Source: Hydra vulgaris
Lineage: Eukaryota > Cnidaria > Hydrozoa > Anthoathecata > Hydridae
Direction: 5' to 3'
NCBI RefSeq assembly: GCF_038396675.1
Contig: NC_088926.1
Location: 6,172,501 to 6,236,500 of the forward strand
DNA length: 64,000 nucleotides
The notes under the pieces were generated by a model. The model saw only the letters and a program-made list of their open reading frames with translations, had not been told where the DNA came from and did not search any database. The position numbers were made by a program, and so were the translations under genes. This document shows, piece after piece, positions 35,194-49,167 of this stretch. The first letter of the stretch is position 1. The number at the start of each line of letters is the position of its first letter.

Positions 35194-38100
35194 CTACTCT
35201 GCTGCAGTAAGTTTCTCTAAGAATAATGATATGACTGTATTATAGTCTTCTTCGGATAATGAATAATCGCCACAACCACTGATTAGAAAAGGAGCATTTA
35301 CTAAACAGATAATTTTATCAGTTTGGTTATTTATCTCCTCGGTAGTAACTGGCCAGCGAAAAGTATTCTTCTCTTGCCCGTTAATCATACAATTAACTCT
35401 GATCCCAGTTATAGATACCTAAAAGTATTAGCGCAACATTTAAAATAATATAATAAAGAGTTTATGATTTGTTTAATTTTGCTTACATTCAATAAAACTT
35501 GTAAAGTCTTATATAATGTCATTCTGAAATTATTTTTACATTTTATTTATATTCCTTTTATTTTAGAGCACTGTTTTGTAAAACAAAATAAAAACTTGAA
35601 ACTAATATATACTTTGAATAATATTACCTCCACAATATATCCAATATTCCATTGTTTTTCATATGCAACAGCAACCCAATCATTCACTTTCCATACAAGA
35701 CAAATTTCTTTTGCAAGATTGGCGATGTCTTCCTCATATTTATTATCATCTTCATTGTCTCCTGCCAGATTAAAGTCATCATTTTCGCCATAAACTTCTT
35801 TGTTATCGTTAACCTGACTATTTTCATTATTTTCTGTTGTCGGTTCTACCAGCTTACCTTTTCTTTTCAGGTTACTAAATCTATAACAATATCAATTGTA
35901 CATATTTTTAAACATATGTAAACAAACACACAAAATTATAACTTTCACCTAAATTTTAATTTCATATTTGTAAAAGAACTATTTAACAGTCAGAAACATA
36001 ATCTAATTTGCAAAAGTTTTGATAGCAACAATGCCTACCTTGAAAATAAAGATCTTATCTGTTGGCTAGTTACATATTGATCAGGCGGAAGTTCTCTCCT
36101 CAGCTGCATGTGAACCTGCTCAGGGCTCATTTTATTACCTGATTCTTCTCCACGAATAAAGTATTTATACAACAGTTCTTTCTGCTGATTTGAAAATCTA
36201 AAAGAACTTCGAACTGGTAATGCCCAACCTTGCAATAGAAAAATGTTCATGCAATGTGGTTTGTCTTTTACGGAAGCACTGTTAGAGGATGAAGAAATTG
36301 GCATATTTAGTTGTGAAGTAATTTTCATCTTATGAACAAACGAGTTGCGAACTTGTTCCAATGATGTTAATGATTTCGGAACTGTATGAAGACCGGATAG
36401 CATGTGTTCTTCTAACTCAGCATCGCTTTCAAATGATAAAGTACAATTCATTTCAGTGCAAAATCTTAATGAATATAATTGCCTGTCACTTCTTTTCTGT
36501 TTTTCCTTAAGTGACTTGTTACGCTTAATTGAATTATCTGTTTTGCTATATGGCAACAACAACTTAATCGAGGGTTGAATTTTAAGATTTCCATACTCTT
36601 GTTCAATTCCCTCACCGATATTGAAATAACGCCACATCTTCATACTTTTCTCACCAAACTCAAATGAGTGATAGTTGCTAATGTTCTTAATCTTTGGTCC
36701 AGTAACTACAGTTTTATCATTGCTAATTTGAGCAACTGCTACTTTTGCATCTTTAGCGCCAAAACTATAATGCATAGCCTTGTGTATATCTTCAGCAGTC
36801 AAAAGATTATTACCAGAGTCAACGTAACTCCTTAAAATTGTCTTTACAACTGCACTCTCCCTGTCACATTGATCTTTTCCACAACAGGGTTCATTATAAT
36901 CATATCTCAGCAACTTTATATCTCTCTCTTTGCATACATTGTAGATTGCTTCAGCTGAAAGATTTCCCTGATAGCAGCCGGCATTATCAGATTTGGTAAA
37001 CATTTTCTTGATATGCGGTTGATCAATTCTGAATTGGTCTAAAACTGCAGTGGCTAACGAAACAACATCACCTATTCCCTGATCACACCTATACATTGAA
37101 GTAAACACGTTAAGTAAAGTAAACACGTTTGAATAACTTTCCTGCTATTTTTATGAAGAATATATCCACATGTAAACTCATTCCTTTCTTGCCAAAATAC
37201 TCTCTTTGGCCCTCTCTGTATCGAACCGGAAGAATTTTTTGACAAAAATCTTTAAGCCAGAAAGCAGTTTCATCGTTTAATTGCTTAAAAGCTTCGATTT
37301 TTGCCTTTTTCTGTTGAGAATCTCTCATCAGGTGTTTTATGTAGTTGAATACATCCTTTACAGCAATTTCCAAATCATAAATAGAATCAGCATCGTCAGA
37401 ATTTTGAATTGTTAGTTCTTTGATCATCTCGATAGCTTTGCACAAATCATAGCAATCGGCACATACCACTTCTGATATCTCTGTGTTGGATTGAAGATTT
37501 TTTTCAGATGGATCTGATAAGGCATGTTTTGAGCTATGAGAAGAAATGTTTGAGTCATTGACACTACAATTGGTTTGATAACTTGTTTTCAAATACCTTT
37601 TTCCTTTTTCAAGGGCAGCTTCGAGAGATTTAGAACTAAATCTTTGTGCCAATTTTTGTAATGTTTGAAAACCATTCATGCCTGAAGCAGTAACATCATC
37701 TAATCCAGCAAAGCTTTTTCGACTTGAAGGTTTTATTGCATGCAATACTTTCCACAAACTTGAATCAGATAATGGTATATAATTGTTTTCACTACAACTT
37801 TTTCGATAGAACATGATAGCGTGGCTATATTTTGTCGTCAGTATTGCATGCACTATCTTTTGTTCTTCACCGCTGTCGTATTTTAATTTGGTTATTCCAT
37901 AAGCAACATCATGCAAAATACCGCTTGTAAATATAAAGTCTAAGAAATGTTCACACTTTGTTTGATCAAGACTAGATCGGACGAATACTTTCTTCTCTGG
38001 AAATGCCAACCCTTTATGAGATGCATGCCATTTTCTTGCTGTTTCTATACGATGTTTGGTACACTCAAATGTGTTCATTATAAACTTTTTGGTATACTTG

Positions 38101-39305
38101 GTATGGTCTAATAATGAGAGGATAACTAACTTTCCCATGGAATCACTTTGCTTATATACTTTCTGAGCACGAATAATTTCAATAGGGAGAGGGCTATTTA
38201 TTTCATCAACATTTTTACTGTTAAGAAAATCTATAAGTATTTCCTCATGTCCAGGAGCAACAGCTTCCGCAAATTTTTTCTTTAATAAGTTTTCTAGGCG
38301 AACATACTTGCGCTTTAACTTATCTTTAGTAGTATCTTCCAGATATTCGAACTTCCTTTTTAATCTAAATTTTATTGGACTTGCATTAAGAACCTCAGTT
38401 ACACTCTCACGGCTTCTTAGAGATTCGTCCAAAATCTCCTGTGAAACATTAATTTCACCGGGATCAAATTCCTCATCTGGAGTAGCAGGTGTCATATATG
38501 TTTGTTCTTGTTGTGTTTGTGTTTCTGTACATAAATTGGTGTTTTCGTTGACTCTAGATAAAGCAGTTTCTTGCTTTAAATGGGTAAAACACAGCATTGC
38601 ACCAACTGAAAATACTTCATTGTATCGCTTTGACATTGATATGACGACATGTATTGGTGACGCCCTTAAAGCGGGAGATTTTTTTCCTTTTATATTTAGA
38701 AGGTGAGGATGAAAGCATGTTTTTGGAGGACTCCATGCAATACCAAACGTGTACCGGTGAAAAGCACATATTTGTTCATCCTTTTCAAGATTTCTTTTAA
38801 GTCTATTTGCAATAAGTCCATTTTCTTCCCAAATATTATTATCGTTTAATCGCATGACCTAAAAACAATTTTTTAAACAATTATTAAGTGTGTCATTTAA
38901 AGCATTGTTTATAATCTGACTCTTCACGAAAAATGTTTGCAAGTTTGAAATACATTGTTGTTATTATTAAAATACAATATTGCAAGAGTGTGATTAATTT
39001 AGTGATTATTTATTAAAAGAGTGAGGAATTAATTAAAAGAGCTATTTTTTTTTGTTTAAAGAACTTTGTCTCAAAATCTTATCGCAGAGAAGTTATAAAG
39101 TATGTAATTATAAAAATTATATTACAGTCTGCGTAAATTTAAAATACATAATTACCTTTAAGTTGATGAGGTGTTTCTTAACATCAACATCTCCCAGCTG
39201 ATGAATGTAGAACATTTTGTTTATAATTTTATGTTTTTTGAATGATCCACAATTTCCTTTTGAAAAGCAACAACAGTTTTCATAAAAATATTTGTTTTGT
39301 TTCAT
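35194..39305 (-). CDS. Transposase of TTAA-target element, copy B (five exons, ~1132 aa)
   Basis: Exons 39156-39305, 37138-38858, 36039-37088, 35628-35880 and 35194-35418, on the minus strand. All visible reading frames translate identically to copy A, including the doubtful 49-bp intron or duplication between exons 2 and 3. That the same break is kept in a copy that moved recently suggests either that it is spliced out or that another copy supplied the enzyme. Confidence 0.75.
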
Positions 39306-39784
39306 ACTCAACTAAAAACAAGTTCTATTTATGCAGTACCTATTTCTCAATAGCAATGATAAAATATCTACTCTATTTATGCAAATTTTAAAGATCGTTA
39401 AAATAAAGTTAAGACATTTTTATGGTAAAGTAAACAACCGCCCACTAACTTGTTTCTCCACAATCGTGATATCAGCGATTCTTCTTCCATTCGATCACCA
39501 CAAGTTATTTGGTTATGACGTAAATTTAAATAATTCACTTCTGATCATGTATTGTTTTTTATTATTAATTATTTCAATTGTTATGATTTCTATATCATAG
39601 TCAGAAACGCTTAAATTTTTTCTTAACATTACGTGCAATGTTTTCGTGTAATGCTAAATGCTAATTTTGGATGATAGAAATTTTATTGTGAGCGAAAACC
39701 TCATCTGTGTGTCCGAAAAAATATCTCTTCGTACTTAATCATTTTTAACAATTTGTACCTTTATTTTTAACTTAATATCTAAAG

Positions 39785-40424
39785 ATCACACGAATTTTTT
39801 TTATTATTATGTTAGGACCTTTTTGTATTGACAGTTGGATATGTTTACATTTTTACAAAACTAAGCGCCTCTGCCGTAATGGTTCATTTTGTAAGTATAC
39901 TAAAACATTTTTTTCCAATTTCAAGCCTTAATATATTAATAGGCCTTAGGTATCACATAACTTTCTTTGCATTTTTAGACTCAGTACCTTTGATAATTTC
40001 AAATCCTAAAAGAAAAATTGTGTGCAACACTTCGCCGCTAGAATTAACTCCGATTAAAAGTTGACAAAACTGATTGATTTTGTACTTTTGAACTATGATA
40101 ATTAGCCAACCGCACAGTGTCACGCAACTTTTTTATATTTTTTGGAGAGAGCTTTTGGGTTACGTCTGATATTAACTACAAAAGCTATGTGCAACTTTTT
40201 GCCTTGCCAAAAAAATGGGTTCAAAGGTGGCAAAAACTAAATTTCTAAAAATTTTTAAAAAAATCTCAAAAATTTAAGCCCAGATTCCGAGTGAACGAAA
40301 CATTTTTGAAAATTTTTTTTTTCCCCAACAGGTTTTTTCTATATTCTGATCAATATATAAAAAATTCAAGCAATTTGGAGGAGGTCACTTCCATTGACTG
40401 CCTGATTCTTACAAAAAATGACTC
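39785..40424. repeat. Right terminal inverted repeat, copy B
   Basis: Equivalent to 17806-18445 of copy A; its outer end is TGACTC followed by ATAA. Confidence 0.85.
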
Positions 40425-40680
40425 ATAAGAACTGTTTTGCTTGTTGCAGTGCGAAAGAGTTTCGTTTCGAAAGAAATTTGGTTTTTTATCATTTTTTTAA
40501 AAAATATAATCTTAAAATGTTCATATGTTGCAATACTGAAAATAAAATTTTATTATAAACATTTTGGTATATAAAAATTTTATTTTTTACAATTATATCC
40601 GTTTGACCAACAAAGTTATTTTATAGACTTCGAAACTTCGTTTAGCGAAAGAGCTCATTTCGCAAGTGCGACTTCTATAA

Positions 40681-40759
40681 GCACTACTTCCGTATGCACT
40701 ACTTCCGTAAGCACTACTTCCGTAAGCACTACTTCCGTAAGCACTACTTCCGTAAGCAC
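40681..40759. repeat. 15-bp minisatellite, about five copies
   Basis: Unit GCACTACTTCCGTAA, flanked by degenerate half units. Being a multiple of three it opens a Ser-Ser-Ala-Tyr-Gly frame on the minus strand, which I do not take as a gene. Confidence 0.9.
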
Positions 40760-40859
40760 AACTTTCACAAGCGAAAAATACACATCTTTTAGTCAAACTT
40801 TTATAGTCAATTTAACCGTGTAATTTTTTAAACAATACAAAAAATTATATACTTTTTAG

Positions 40860-42590
40860 ATGAATAAGTTTTATTGTGTATTTTTTTTTGTTTAGTGATT
40901 TAAAGAACTAAAGATTTTTTATGTGTAAAAATTTGCATGCAAAGACGATTTTAGGGGTACGGTGTGGGGGAAGGGGGTGTTCTACCCCCACAAAAAAGGT
41001 GGTTTCAAGTTATAGAAGGTTTTTTATGAACTTGGTTGGCTAATTGGATATTTGACACAATAAAGATGGAAGAATTTTATTTTTTTTATTTTTATTATAA
41101 CAAAACCAGTCGGTACTTTTTACGGATTCACCCCCCCCCCCCCCCCTAGCAAGGTTGTGGTGAGTGAAACTCAAGTCTTAAAAGCACTTATTTAAACATA
41201 GCGTTAGTTCTTTGTTTTTATTGCTATATATATTTTTCAATAGTTTAAAAAAAGCAAAAAAAATTTTCTTTACTTTTTGCTTTTCAATTGCGTTTTTAAA
41301 TCAAGAAAAAAAATGTAAAATACTGTAATTATTTAATCAAATCTTTTTATATATAATTTTACAGTTTTCAGTAACATGTAGGCCAATTTAATCGATATTA
41401 AAAAATGCCCCATCCCTTTTCGAGATGGAGGTCCACATTATTTTAAGCCTTAAACAGAACTTGCTACGGCAATGAACTGAGCAAATATCAGCATAAAACA
41501 GTTTTTGAAATTTTTAAAACAAAATATCAGTTGCTACTTAAAGTTATAATAAAACTCAAAAAAATACCAAAAAAAAGTGTTTTTCAAAGAGGGTTTTCTA
41601 AAAATTTAAAAATCTACTTCACAATATTTTACCGCAAAATTTTCTATAACAACTGCTAAATTAGAACATAAAATTTTACCTGTTAATTATAAAATAACTT
41701 ATCTTTTTTTGAAAAACACCAAAATTTTCGGAAATTTTCCCAAGTTGAAAATTTCCGAAAAATTTTTAACCCTACCAAATACGCAAGCGCCTAGATTTGA
41801 TTTGATGTTTCCTAATCTCAAGTTACTATGCAAAGATATTGCTCCGAGGAAAGTCTGGTTATGAGCATGAAAATAGCATACCTGGAATTTAAAATAACTG
41901 GAATTTAAAAACTATTGAACATTTTTTGAACAACATTTTTTGAATATTTACAAAAAAAATACTTATTAATTTGTATTTTGATACTTCAGTTTATTTGAGT
42001 AAAGAAAAAAAATTTAATTTTTTTTTTTACAATCATTAACATATTTCAAAAACAAATAATATTTACATGTCTCCAGTTTATATAAATGTCCACCACAAAT
42101 ATTTACAATATCTAAAGAGCGTTAACAATGCTGTTTTACGCATGCGCGTTTGACATTTTAACTCATGCAAGTTAAAATAATAACTTAAAAATTCGTGGTT
42201 TATAATATAAAGTGCTGGCTATTAACTCATGCATTTAAAAAATATACGCAAGTCCGTCGCACCACAGGACTACTAGGGACTTGCTTGTCGTTGTCGTTGA
42301 AAATATATGTTATTTGTTGAAAATATATATTAACATATATTAGTAGTACTATGTAGTTGTAAGGAAACTCGCAGAAGACTAAGAAAAGTCTTTTCATCGA
42401 GAACCTTTAAAATAAAAAATAAACTAAAAACTTAAAGAGTAAAGACATACATTAATTTTTTGAGGTCTACTGTTCAGTAATATTTTACTATGTATAGTTG
42501 CTAACAATTTTTATTTTTTTTTAGTTTATGTTTTTAATTATTTTTATATCTTAAATTGTTCTTTTTACATTTTATTATATTAAATGTTCT
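40860..42590. other. No gene recognised; 16-base C run at 41131-41146
   Basis: AT-rich DNA with a G-rich patch near 40960-40990 (GGTGTGGGGGAAGGGGGTG) and a poly-C run of 16 at 41131-41146. No coding or repeat family was recognised. Confidence 0.5.
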
Positions 42591-42597
42591 TTTATAT

Positions 42598-43880
42598 TTA
42601 ATACATATCGATAAAATTGGTTTTGTTAATTATGAGATCTTTTAGTTTTTTCTTCAGGGCAATAAGATTATCCAATTTAGTAAGTTCTATATTTTGAGGT
42701 ATTATTTTGTTGTATAAATAATAGGGGCCACGGTATACAATTGAAAATCTCGAAAATTTTGTTTTTTTTATGGGCAATGTAAAGTTTCCGGTTCCTCGTG
42801 TGATATATCTGTTGGCGTTGGTTTGAAAAAAGTTATTAGTAAAATGAGTTGGGACAAGTCCGAGCTTATATTTGAGCATAAATAAAACATTTTGGTAGAT
42901 GTTAATTTGATATATTTAAAGCATTCAAGTTTTTATGTAAAGGATCGGCATGAGTGAATTTATTTTTATTATAAATCAATCTTGATGCGTGTTTTTGGTG
43001 TGTATATAGAGAACTTAATTTAGATTTATTTGTACTTCCCCAGGCAATATTAGCATATGTTAGATAACTTTGTATATAAGAAAAGTAGAGAATTTCCAGA
43101 TTCTCCTGGGAAAGTATAGTTTTGACTTTGTAAAGTATGCCGATACTTTTTAATATTTTTGTATTTAATGTTTTTATATGGGCTTTCCAAGAAATCGTTT
43201 CGTCAATAATTATCCCAAGAAATTTAATAGTTTCAGTTCTTTCGATGTTTATGTTATCAATTTTTAGTAATGGTAGCATGATTGGTATTTTGTTTTTTTC
43301 CTGGTTGGAATGAAACAAGATGTATTTTGTTTTTTTCTTGATTTAAAGATAATTTATTTATTTTAAACCAAATGTTTAGACTCTCAAGGTCATCATTTTT
43401 AGATTCAAAGAGATTTTCAATTGATGCTGATGAATAAAATAAATTTGTGTCATCAGCAAACATTATTGCATCAAGTTTTTTTAGTGATTGTGGAAGATCG
43501 TTAATATAAATTAAAAATAAAAGAGGACCAAGAATGGAACCTTGGGGAACTCCGCATTTTATTTTTAGTAAATTAGAATATTTATTATCGTTCGAAATAA
43601 CACATTGTTGTCTGTTGCACAGATAACTTTTAAACCAATCTCTAGGGTAGTATTTTTTATTCCGTAATTTTCCATTTTTTTAGTAAGATATCATGATTAA
43701 TTGTGTCAAATGCTTTGGATAGGTCTATAAAAGTTCCTAATACAAATTGCTTTTTATTAAAAGAATCACTTATGCTATTAACTAAATCTAAAATTGCATG
43801 TTCTGTTGAGTGCTGTGCTTGAAAGGCGAATTGTTTTTATTTAAGAATCTTTTTATACAGATGAAGATCATTAACAAGAA
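42598..43880 (-). pseudogene. LINE reverse transcriptase, 3' half, minus strand
   Basis: From about 43860 down: Phe-Gln-Ala-Gln-His-Ser-Thr-Glu-His-Ala, Phe-Ile-Asp-Leu-Ser-Lys-Ala-Phe-Asp-Thr-Ile-Asn (first catalytic Asp), Gly-Val-Pro-Gln-Gly-Ser-Ile-Leu-Gly-Pro-Leu-Leu-Phe, Met-Phe-Ala-Asp-Asp-Thr (FADD box), then a thumb region (Phe-Leu-Gly-Ile-Ile-Ile-Asp) and a C-terminal tail ending at 42598. Frameshifts occur near 43680, 43290 and 42900. It is a different lineage from the LINE at 25740 (FADD rather than YADD, other C-terminus). Confidence 0.8.
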
Positions 43881-44334
43881 TATAAATATTTTTTCTGCTA
43901 TTTTCATGCTCCTAGCTAGTCCGTAAATTATGGAATATGACATACTTTCATGTTTCTAGCTAGTACGTAAATTGTGGAATATGATATATTTTTATACTCA
44001 CTGCTAGTACATACATTATGGAGTATAATATATTTAAAAAACTCCAACCTAAGATTAAATGATGAAGCATGGAAAGTAATTGAGGAATACACAAATATAT
44101 TTGAAGCAGTTTTGTACGCAATAAAGGATTTTTATTAATTAGACTATACCGTGCTGGACTTTTTTTTACGATGAAAGATAATGGTAATAAATTTAAAAAA
44201 GATTCCTTATCGACTAAAACATATCAATTAGTTTTAAAAACTTTAGATTTACGTTTGCAAAAAAATTTGTAATGCAGTGCATTTATTGCTGCACTCCATT
44301 TATATCTTCGTTTTGCATGGAAGAGTGCTGCAGC

Positions 44335-44560
44335 CGAATTCACATCTTTCCGTTAAGCTTAAGGTTTTGTCTGAAATTTCATTACAATATTTCTAAGTAA
44401 AGAAATGGCAAAAACTTTATTTGAATTTGTTTAAATAAGAGCAATAATAAAAGTAAATCATTTGAGTTTAGAAAAAAAAAAATTTTTAAAGTTTTTTTAT
44501 TAATGTATTTAAATATATACTTTTGATTTACGATCCGTTAAGCTTAACGTAGATACGGTA
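44335..44560. mobile_element. Diverged copy of the 225-bp MITE
   Basis: TTTCCGTTAAGCTTAAGG at the left, GATCCGTTAAGCTTAACG at the right and the internal GTTTTGTCTGAAATTTCATTACAATATTTCTAAGTAAAGAAA segment (partly) match the element at 5693-5917. Confidence 0.65.
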
Positions 44561-44599
44561 AGGCCCCTGGTCATGTTTTCAACAATTTATTGAGAAGTA

Positions 44600-46740
44600 G
44601 TAAAATAAATTACCTGTTTAAAATTTATTATCAAAAAAAATCATAAACACAATTTGCTAAAATCGCTCAACAACCTGAAAATGTACATGTTGAAGACAAT
44701 GACTCGTGTCTTTGTCTTCACCATGTAATTATTGAATAACATTAAAATCTCTACATGAAGAGACGATTAGATATTTTAATATTATTAAATAATTAGTTCT
44801 TAACCAAGATTTGATACCAAATGGTTTATAAAATAAATTTTGCTTAATTGACATTCGAAATTTTAATTGACATTCGAAATTTTAATTGAGAATCACTAAA
44901 AGCTCGAAATTACTAACTAGTTAAATATTAATAATTATAATATTATAAATATTAATAATTTTCATCTTTAGATAAAAATTATCAAAATAAATTTATAGAG
45001 ACATATTCATCTATTTTTCTAAAAACAAACTAAAAGAAAACAATTAGGACAACTATACAGGTTTCGAAGTGTCCCCAGTGGCATTAAATCAACTTGCTTG
45101 CTAAAAAACCTCAAAATGTACAAGATAAAGACTCAACTGTCGGAATTTTAAATTTATATTTTGTGTTAAGCCACGTATTGAATGAAAAATTTAATATTCT
45201 TGATTTTCGGCATGTTAAAAGTGATGTTTTTAATCTGAAGGAACTTCACAATATTTCTCAAGATGTTTTCTCGTCAAACTCGAACAAGAGTTTAGTCGTT
45301 TTGCAATGGTCTACATCCATATGAAAACCCGACCTTTGAATGAAACATTAAACACACTATTAGTCGTTACATAAAAGTTGTCTTAGTTTAACATACTCTT
45401 TTAATCAAATAAAAAAAAACGACTCTTCTTACGGCTATTTTAAAACGAATATAAAACAAACTTTTAATCTTTGTTTAAAACACAAAAGTGAAATTCACTT
45501 TTATTATGACGATTAAATCAATTTTTAATCCTGACTCGTTGTAACAACTCTTTGTAAAGTAAAATGAAGAGGATTACCAGTGATAATTCCTAAAAATTTT
45601 CTAGATTTTAATTCCAACTGTACCAAAATGTACCAACTGTACCAAAATAAATTATCGAATATAGAACATTCTTTGCTTTTTGTGTAAATCGTAATTTTTT
45701 TAAATAGAAAAAGGTTGGCAGTTAATCGTATAAAACTTTGGATGAAAACTATGGAACTTTGATGTTCGACTTTTGTTAGTCATTTAAATGCGAACTGCAA
45801 ACCGGTAAATAAAGACAGAAGTAAAGTGCAATTTTTTCAAAAAAATGAATATAGCATATTCCCTAAACATTATAAGCCAAATATCATAACTATTTCAAAT
45901 AATAATGTAATTTAGTTCAAAATAAAATTACAAAAAAATACCATATAATACCAAACTAACTAAAAAATATTTAATATTTATTAATTTTTCTACCAGACAT
46001 TATTTGGTAGTAAAAAACAAGTTAACAATAAAAAAAAACCAAATTACAATCCTCTAAACTATTTCTACTATCATTATTTATCCGATATGCAAGTAATCAC
46101 TAAAAACGTGATTTGAACTAAATTTAGAATTTTTCAGCTAAAAACTCGATAATTGTGGTTGGTATTTAGTCGAGTATTTTTGAGAAAAAGTTTATGCAAA
46201 ATTAACAGAAAATAGATGTTATTAATACATAAATATTAGTATTTAAAAGAAATCAAGTTTTCATAAACTTGAACATTTATGTATTTCATTACAAAAGAAG
46301 TATTTTCCAATATATTTAACTAATTAGTTTCAGTTTCATTGGCTTTTGTTTTGACAAATTTAACGGAAGTGACTGTTTTATTTAGAGATTAAAGTTTTTT
46401 CACAATTCAAAGAAAATCTTTTTGCTTTAAACCAAATCTTAAAAGCATTAAGTTTTAACCAATCAGATTCGAACTATTGAATTTTGCATTATGATATATT
46501 TATTGTATTGTGTATTCGTATTGTATTATAAATACCTATTGGTATTTATAACCTATGGTTAGGTTGTCGAAGTTTGTGAAAATGCCTGCCCAGGTACTCG
46601 TTTAAGGAACGGACGGATGTCTGGTACCTGTTAAAAAATTTCATATATAAAAGCTGTAATTATAAAAAATCAATAAAAATTATTTTTTACTTATATCTAA
46701 ATTTTATATATATATGAATCCATAGACTAAGTTTAAATCC
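44600..46740. other. No gene recognised
   Basis: A 76-codon frame at 45094-45324 has no ATG at its start and no known domain; I leave it uncalled. Otherwise AT-rich sequence. Confidence 0.4.
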
Positions 46741-47174
46741 ACAGACTTTTATGTGCTTTCGTTTAGCACCATTTCAATCTATCACCTTCCTCTTATTTCT
46801 ATGTCGCTCTCCTTTATCTCAAGGCTGCTTTTCAATTCTATTTTTGAACAAATCGACCAAAACTTTTCTTTTTATACTTCAGCCAATATTGTTGTTTTTG
46901 GTGACTTAAATGCTCATCACACTAAATGGCTTGGCTCAATTCTCAGTAACTTTGCAGGCGTCAAGGCCCACAACTTTTACTCTTATCAATCTCTAATACA
47001 AAAAACCAACTTTCTAACTCGCTTTCCAAACAATCCGAATCATTTACCTTCTCTACACAACTTATGTCTTGTTTTCGATCCTAGTCAGTGCTCAGTTTCT
47101 CCACATTCACCCTTAGGTACTTCTGATCGCTATTTGATCTCTCTATTATAAGAATCCCCATACCATTAAACCTC

Positions 47175-47300
47175 TTACAACTTGTTTCTCCGCGCAGCGG
47201 CCTTGTTTTTCAAGGTTCGTGTTTCGGAGTTATACAGTTGAGAGAGGGTTATAACCACAATTAAGTCGCCTCCTCGTCTGTAGCGGTCTTCTTGGTCTTG
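47175..47300 (+). repeat. Interspersed repeat, copy 2, inside the LINE
   Basis: Matches the minus strand of 7500-7640 (GCAGCGGCCTTGTTTTTCAAGG, GTTATACAGTTGAGAGAGGG, TTATAACCACAATTAAG). It sits between endonuclease and RT pieces of the LINE, so it either inserted there or belongs to the LINE family. Confidence 0.45.
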
Positions 47301-47377
47301 GGGAGGTGAATTAAAATTTAAAAAAATCACCTTAAAGCTGACTGGGACCCTTTTCGTAATTTTCTTTGTGATGACTC

Positions 47378-47415
47378 TTCTTCAGCAGGAAGTCTTTCGT
47401 CTTCCTGCTGAAGAA
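47378..47415. repeat. Perfect 15-bp-arm hairpin
   Basis: TTCTTCAGCAGGAAG and CTTCCTGCTGAAGAA around an 8-base spacer, inside LINE sequence. Confidence 0.85.
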
Positions 47416-47859
47416 TGTTTTTTTTATGTAACTTCTTGGATTCAGGCTGGCACAGAGTTTTTATTCCCTCTGCATGGTTTAGACTTTTTTATCTCCCCTA
47501 AAGACAAAGCTAAATTATTTGCTGAGAACTTTTCATCAATCTCTTTTATTGATTTCACTAATCACATTCAACCTAATATAGCCAACAAACAGGTCGATCA
47601 ATTTCTTGACATTCGCATCACTCCAGCTTCTGAATCTAAAGTAAATTCCTGCGTAGACTCTTCTACAGCTTGTGGCCCAGACAACATATCAGTTATAGTC
47701 TTGCAGAAGCGTTCTCCGGAGTTGTCGAATATACTTTTAAAACTATTTAACAAGTGCTTATCAGAGTCTTGTATTCCAGTCTGTTGGAAAGCGGCATCTG
47801 TTATCTCTATTTTCAAAAGTTTTGAAAAGCAATCTGACTCGTCTAACTTCCGTCTCTTT

Positions 47860-47899
47860 TTTGCTTATGATAGGAAGTCTTCTTCCTATCATAAGCAAA
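47860..47899. repeat. Perfect 18-bp-arm hairpin
   Basis: TTTGCTTATGATAGGAAG and its exact complement around a 4-base spacer; RT coding stops here. Confidence 0.85.
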
Positions 47900-48800
47900 T
47901 ATTTTTGAGTCTTTCATTAACAAACTCTTAATCTTTCATCTTGAAACTAATAACTTTCTTTTTGATCATCACTATGGATTATGATTTTCTTGTTCTAGCT
48001 CTCTTTTTACGGTGTATCAGGCAACATCTTTAAGAATATTGAATCTTTCTTTACCAATTGTAGAATAAAAGTTGTCGATGGACAGCACTTTTCTTCATTT
48101 CCTGTAACTTTAGTAGTTCCTCAATGTTCTATCCTTGGTCCTATACTTTTTTATTAAACTATTAAACGAGTTCGAGGAGTTCAGAAACTTAAAAAACTTT
48201 CCAAACATTGTGTTTTACATTTTCAGATATTCTAATGGTGATCTTGTTGTAAAAAATTTTAATCGTAACTATTGAAATTTTTAACAACAAGAACTTCATG
48301 ATTTTTTTTGGAAATTTGTATTTACACCAAATTGATATTGTTAAACTATTATATTTTGAATAATAATTTTGAATATAAAATATAAACTAAACGATAAAAC
48401 ATATGACAAAAAGAACCACACATTGGTTTTTTTAATAGATTTAGTACTTATAAACACTTTTATAATGAGTGTGATCGAGACAAATCCTGATTAATCAAAA
48501 GTTTCATATAGACACACCAGCCGGATGGTTAAACTATTTTGAGGATCCAAGAAAAATTCCTTCCCTTTTTCATATTATTTTAGTTGGTAATACCATGCTG
48601 CTAAATATAGAAAACCACTTTAAAAACTGTATTTGTTACCTCATGTCAAAATCAAATTTTACATTGAGAAATTGTAATTCCAAAAACCGAAGTGGAATAA
48701 TTTCTTAAAAGTTTACTATATAGGTTTTTAACAATTATTCGATCAATTAAGAAGTTAATTACAACAAAAATCACGAGAAAAGTGAAGTAATTGTTTCTTG

Positions 48801-49167
48801 CACACCTCAATTATAGTTATAAATATCAAAGTTTTAGATCTTTACTAACTGTTTAAAGCTTTTTTTTTGTTGCCTGTTCAGCTTTAGGTTTGTTACATTC
48901 TTTTAGAAAGTTCATTCGGCTAGGCGCTTTTTAAATCCCTCCAGACTTTTATTTTGCGTCGGAGTATTTTTATATATTTATAACTATAATTGAGCACACC
49001 TCAATTATAGTTATAAATATCAAAGTTTTAGTTCTTTACTAACTGTTTAAACCTTTTTTTTTGTTGCCTGTTCAGCTTTAGGTTTGTTACATTCTTTTAG
49101 AAAGTTCATTCGGCTAGGCACTTTTTAAATCCCTCCAGACTTTTATTTTGCGTCGGAGTATTTTTGC
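48801..49167. repeat. 194-bp tandem duplication
   Basis: CACACCTCAATTATAGTTAT starts at 48801 and again at 48995. The two copies differ at only a few bases (for example TAGATC/TAGTTC, TAGGCG/TAGGCA). Recent duplication of non-coding DNA. Confidence 0.85.

Larger units (their letters stand above)
34363..40424 (-). mobile_element. TTAA-target DNA transposon, copy B, complete (6062 bp)
   Basis: Exactly the same length as copy A and inverted: any position x in copy A corresponds to 58230 minus x here. The left flank is TTAA (34359-34362); the right flank is ATAA (40425-40428), one base off. The only difference I spotted by eye is at the C/T inside AACAGGTTTTYTCTATATTC (23771 region versus 34459 region). 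Different flanks from copy A argue for separate insertion. Confidence 0.8.
46744..48240 (+). pseudogene. Decayed LINE: endonuclease and RT pieces
   Basis: 46753-47151 carries Val-Val-Phe-Gly-Asp-Leu-Asn-Ala-His-His (endonuclease), Phe-Leu-Thr-Arg-Phe-Pro and Leu-Gly-Thr-Ser-Asp-Arg-Tyr (a mutated Ser-Asp-His region). 47461-47850 carries Ala-Cys-Gly-Pro-Asp-Asn-Ile (RT entry) and Pro-Val-Cys-Trp-Lys-Ala-Ala. The rest to 48240 is RT with many stops. It shares the short segment after the RT entry with the copy at 54825. A different repeat (47175-47300) and two perfect hairpins are embedded. Confidence 0.7.

Noticed and set aside
40593..40796. Ser-Ser-Ala-Tyr-Gly repeat protein
   Set aside because: Product of a 15-bp minisatellite; no ATG context or domain support.
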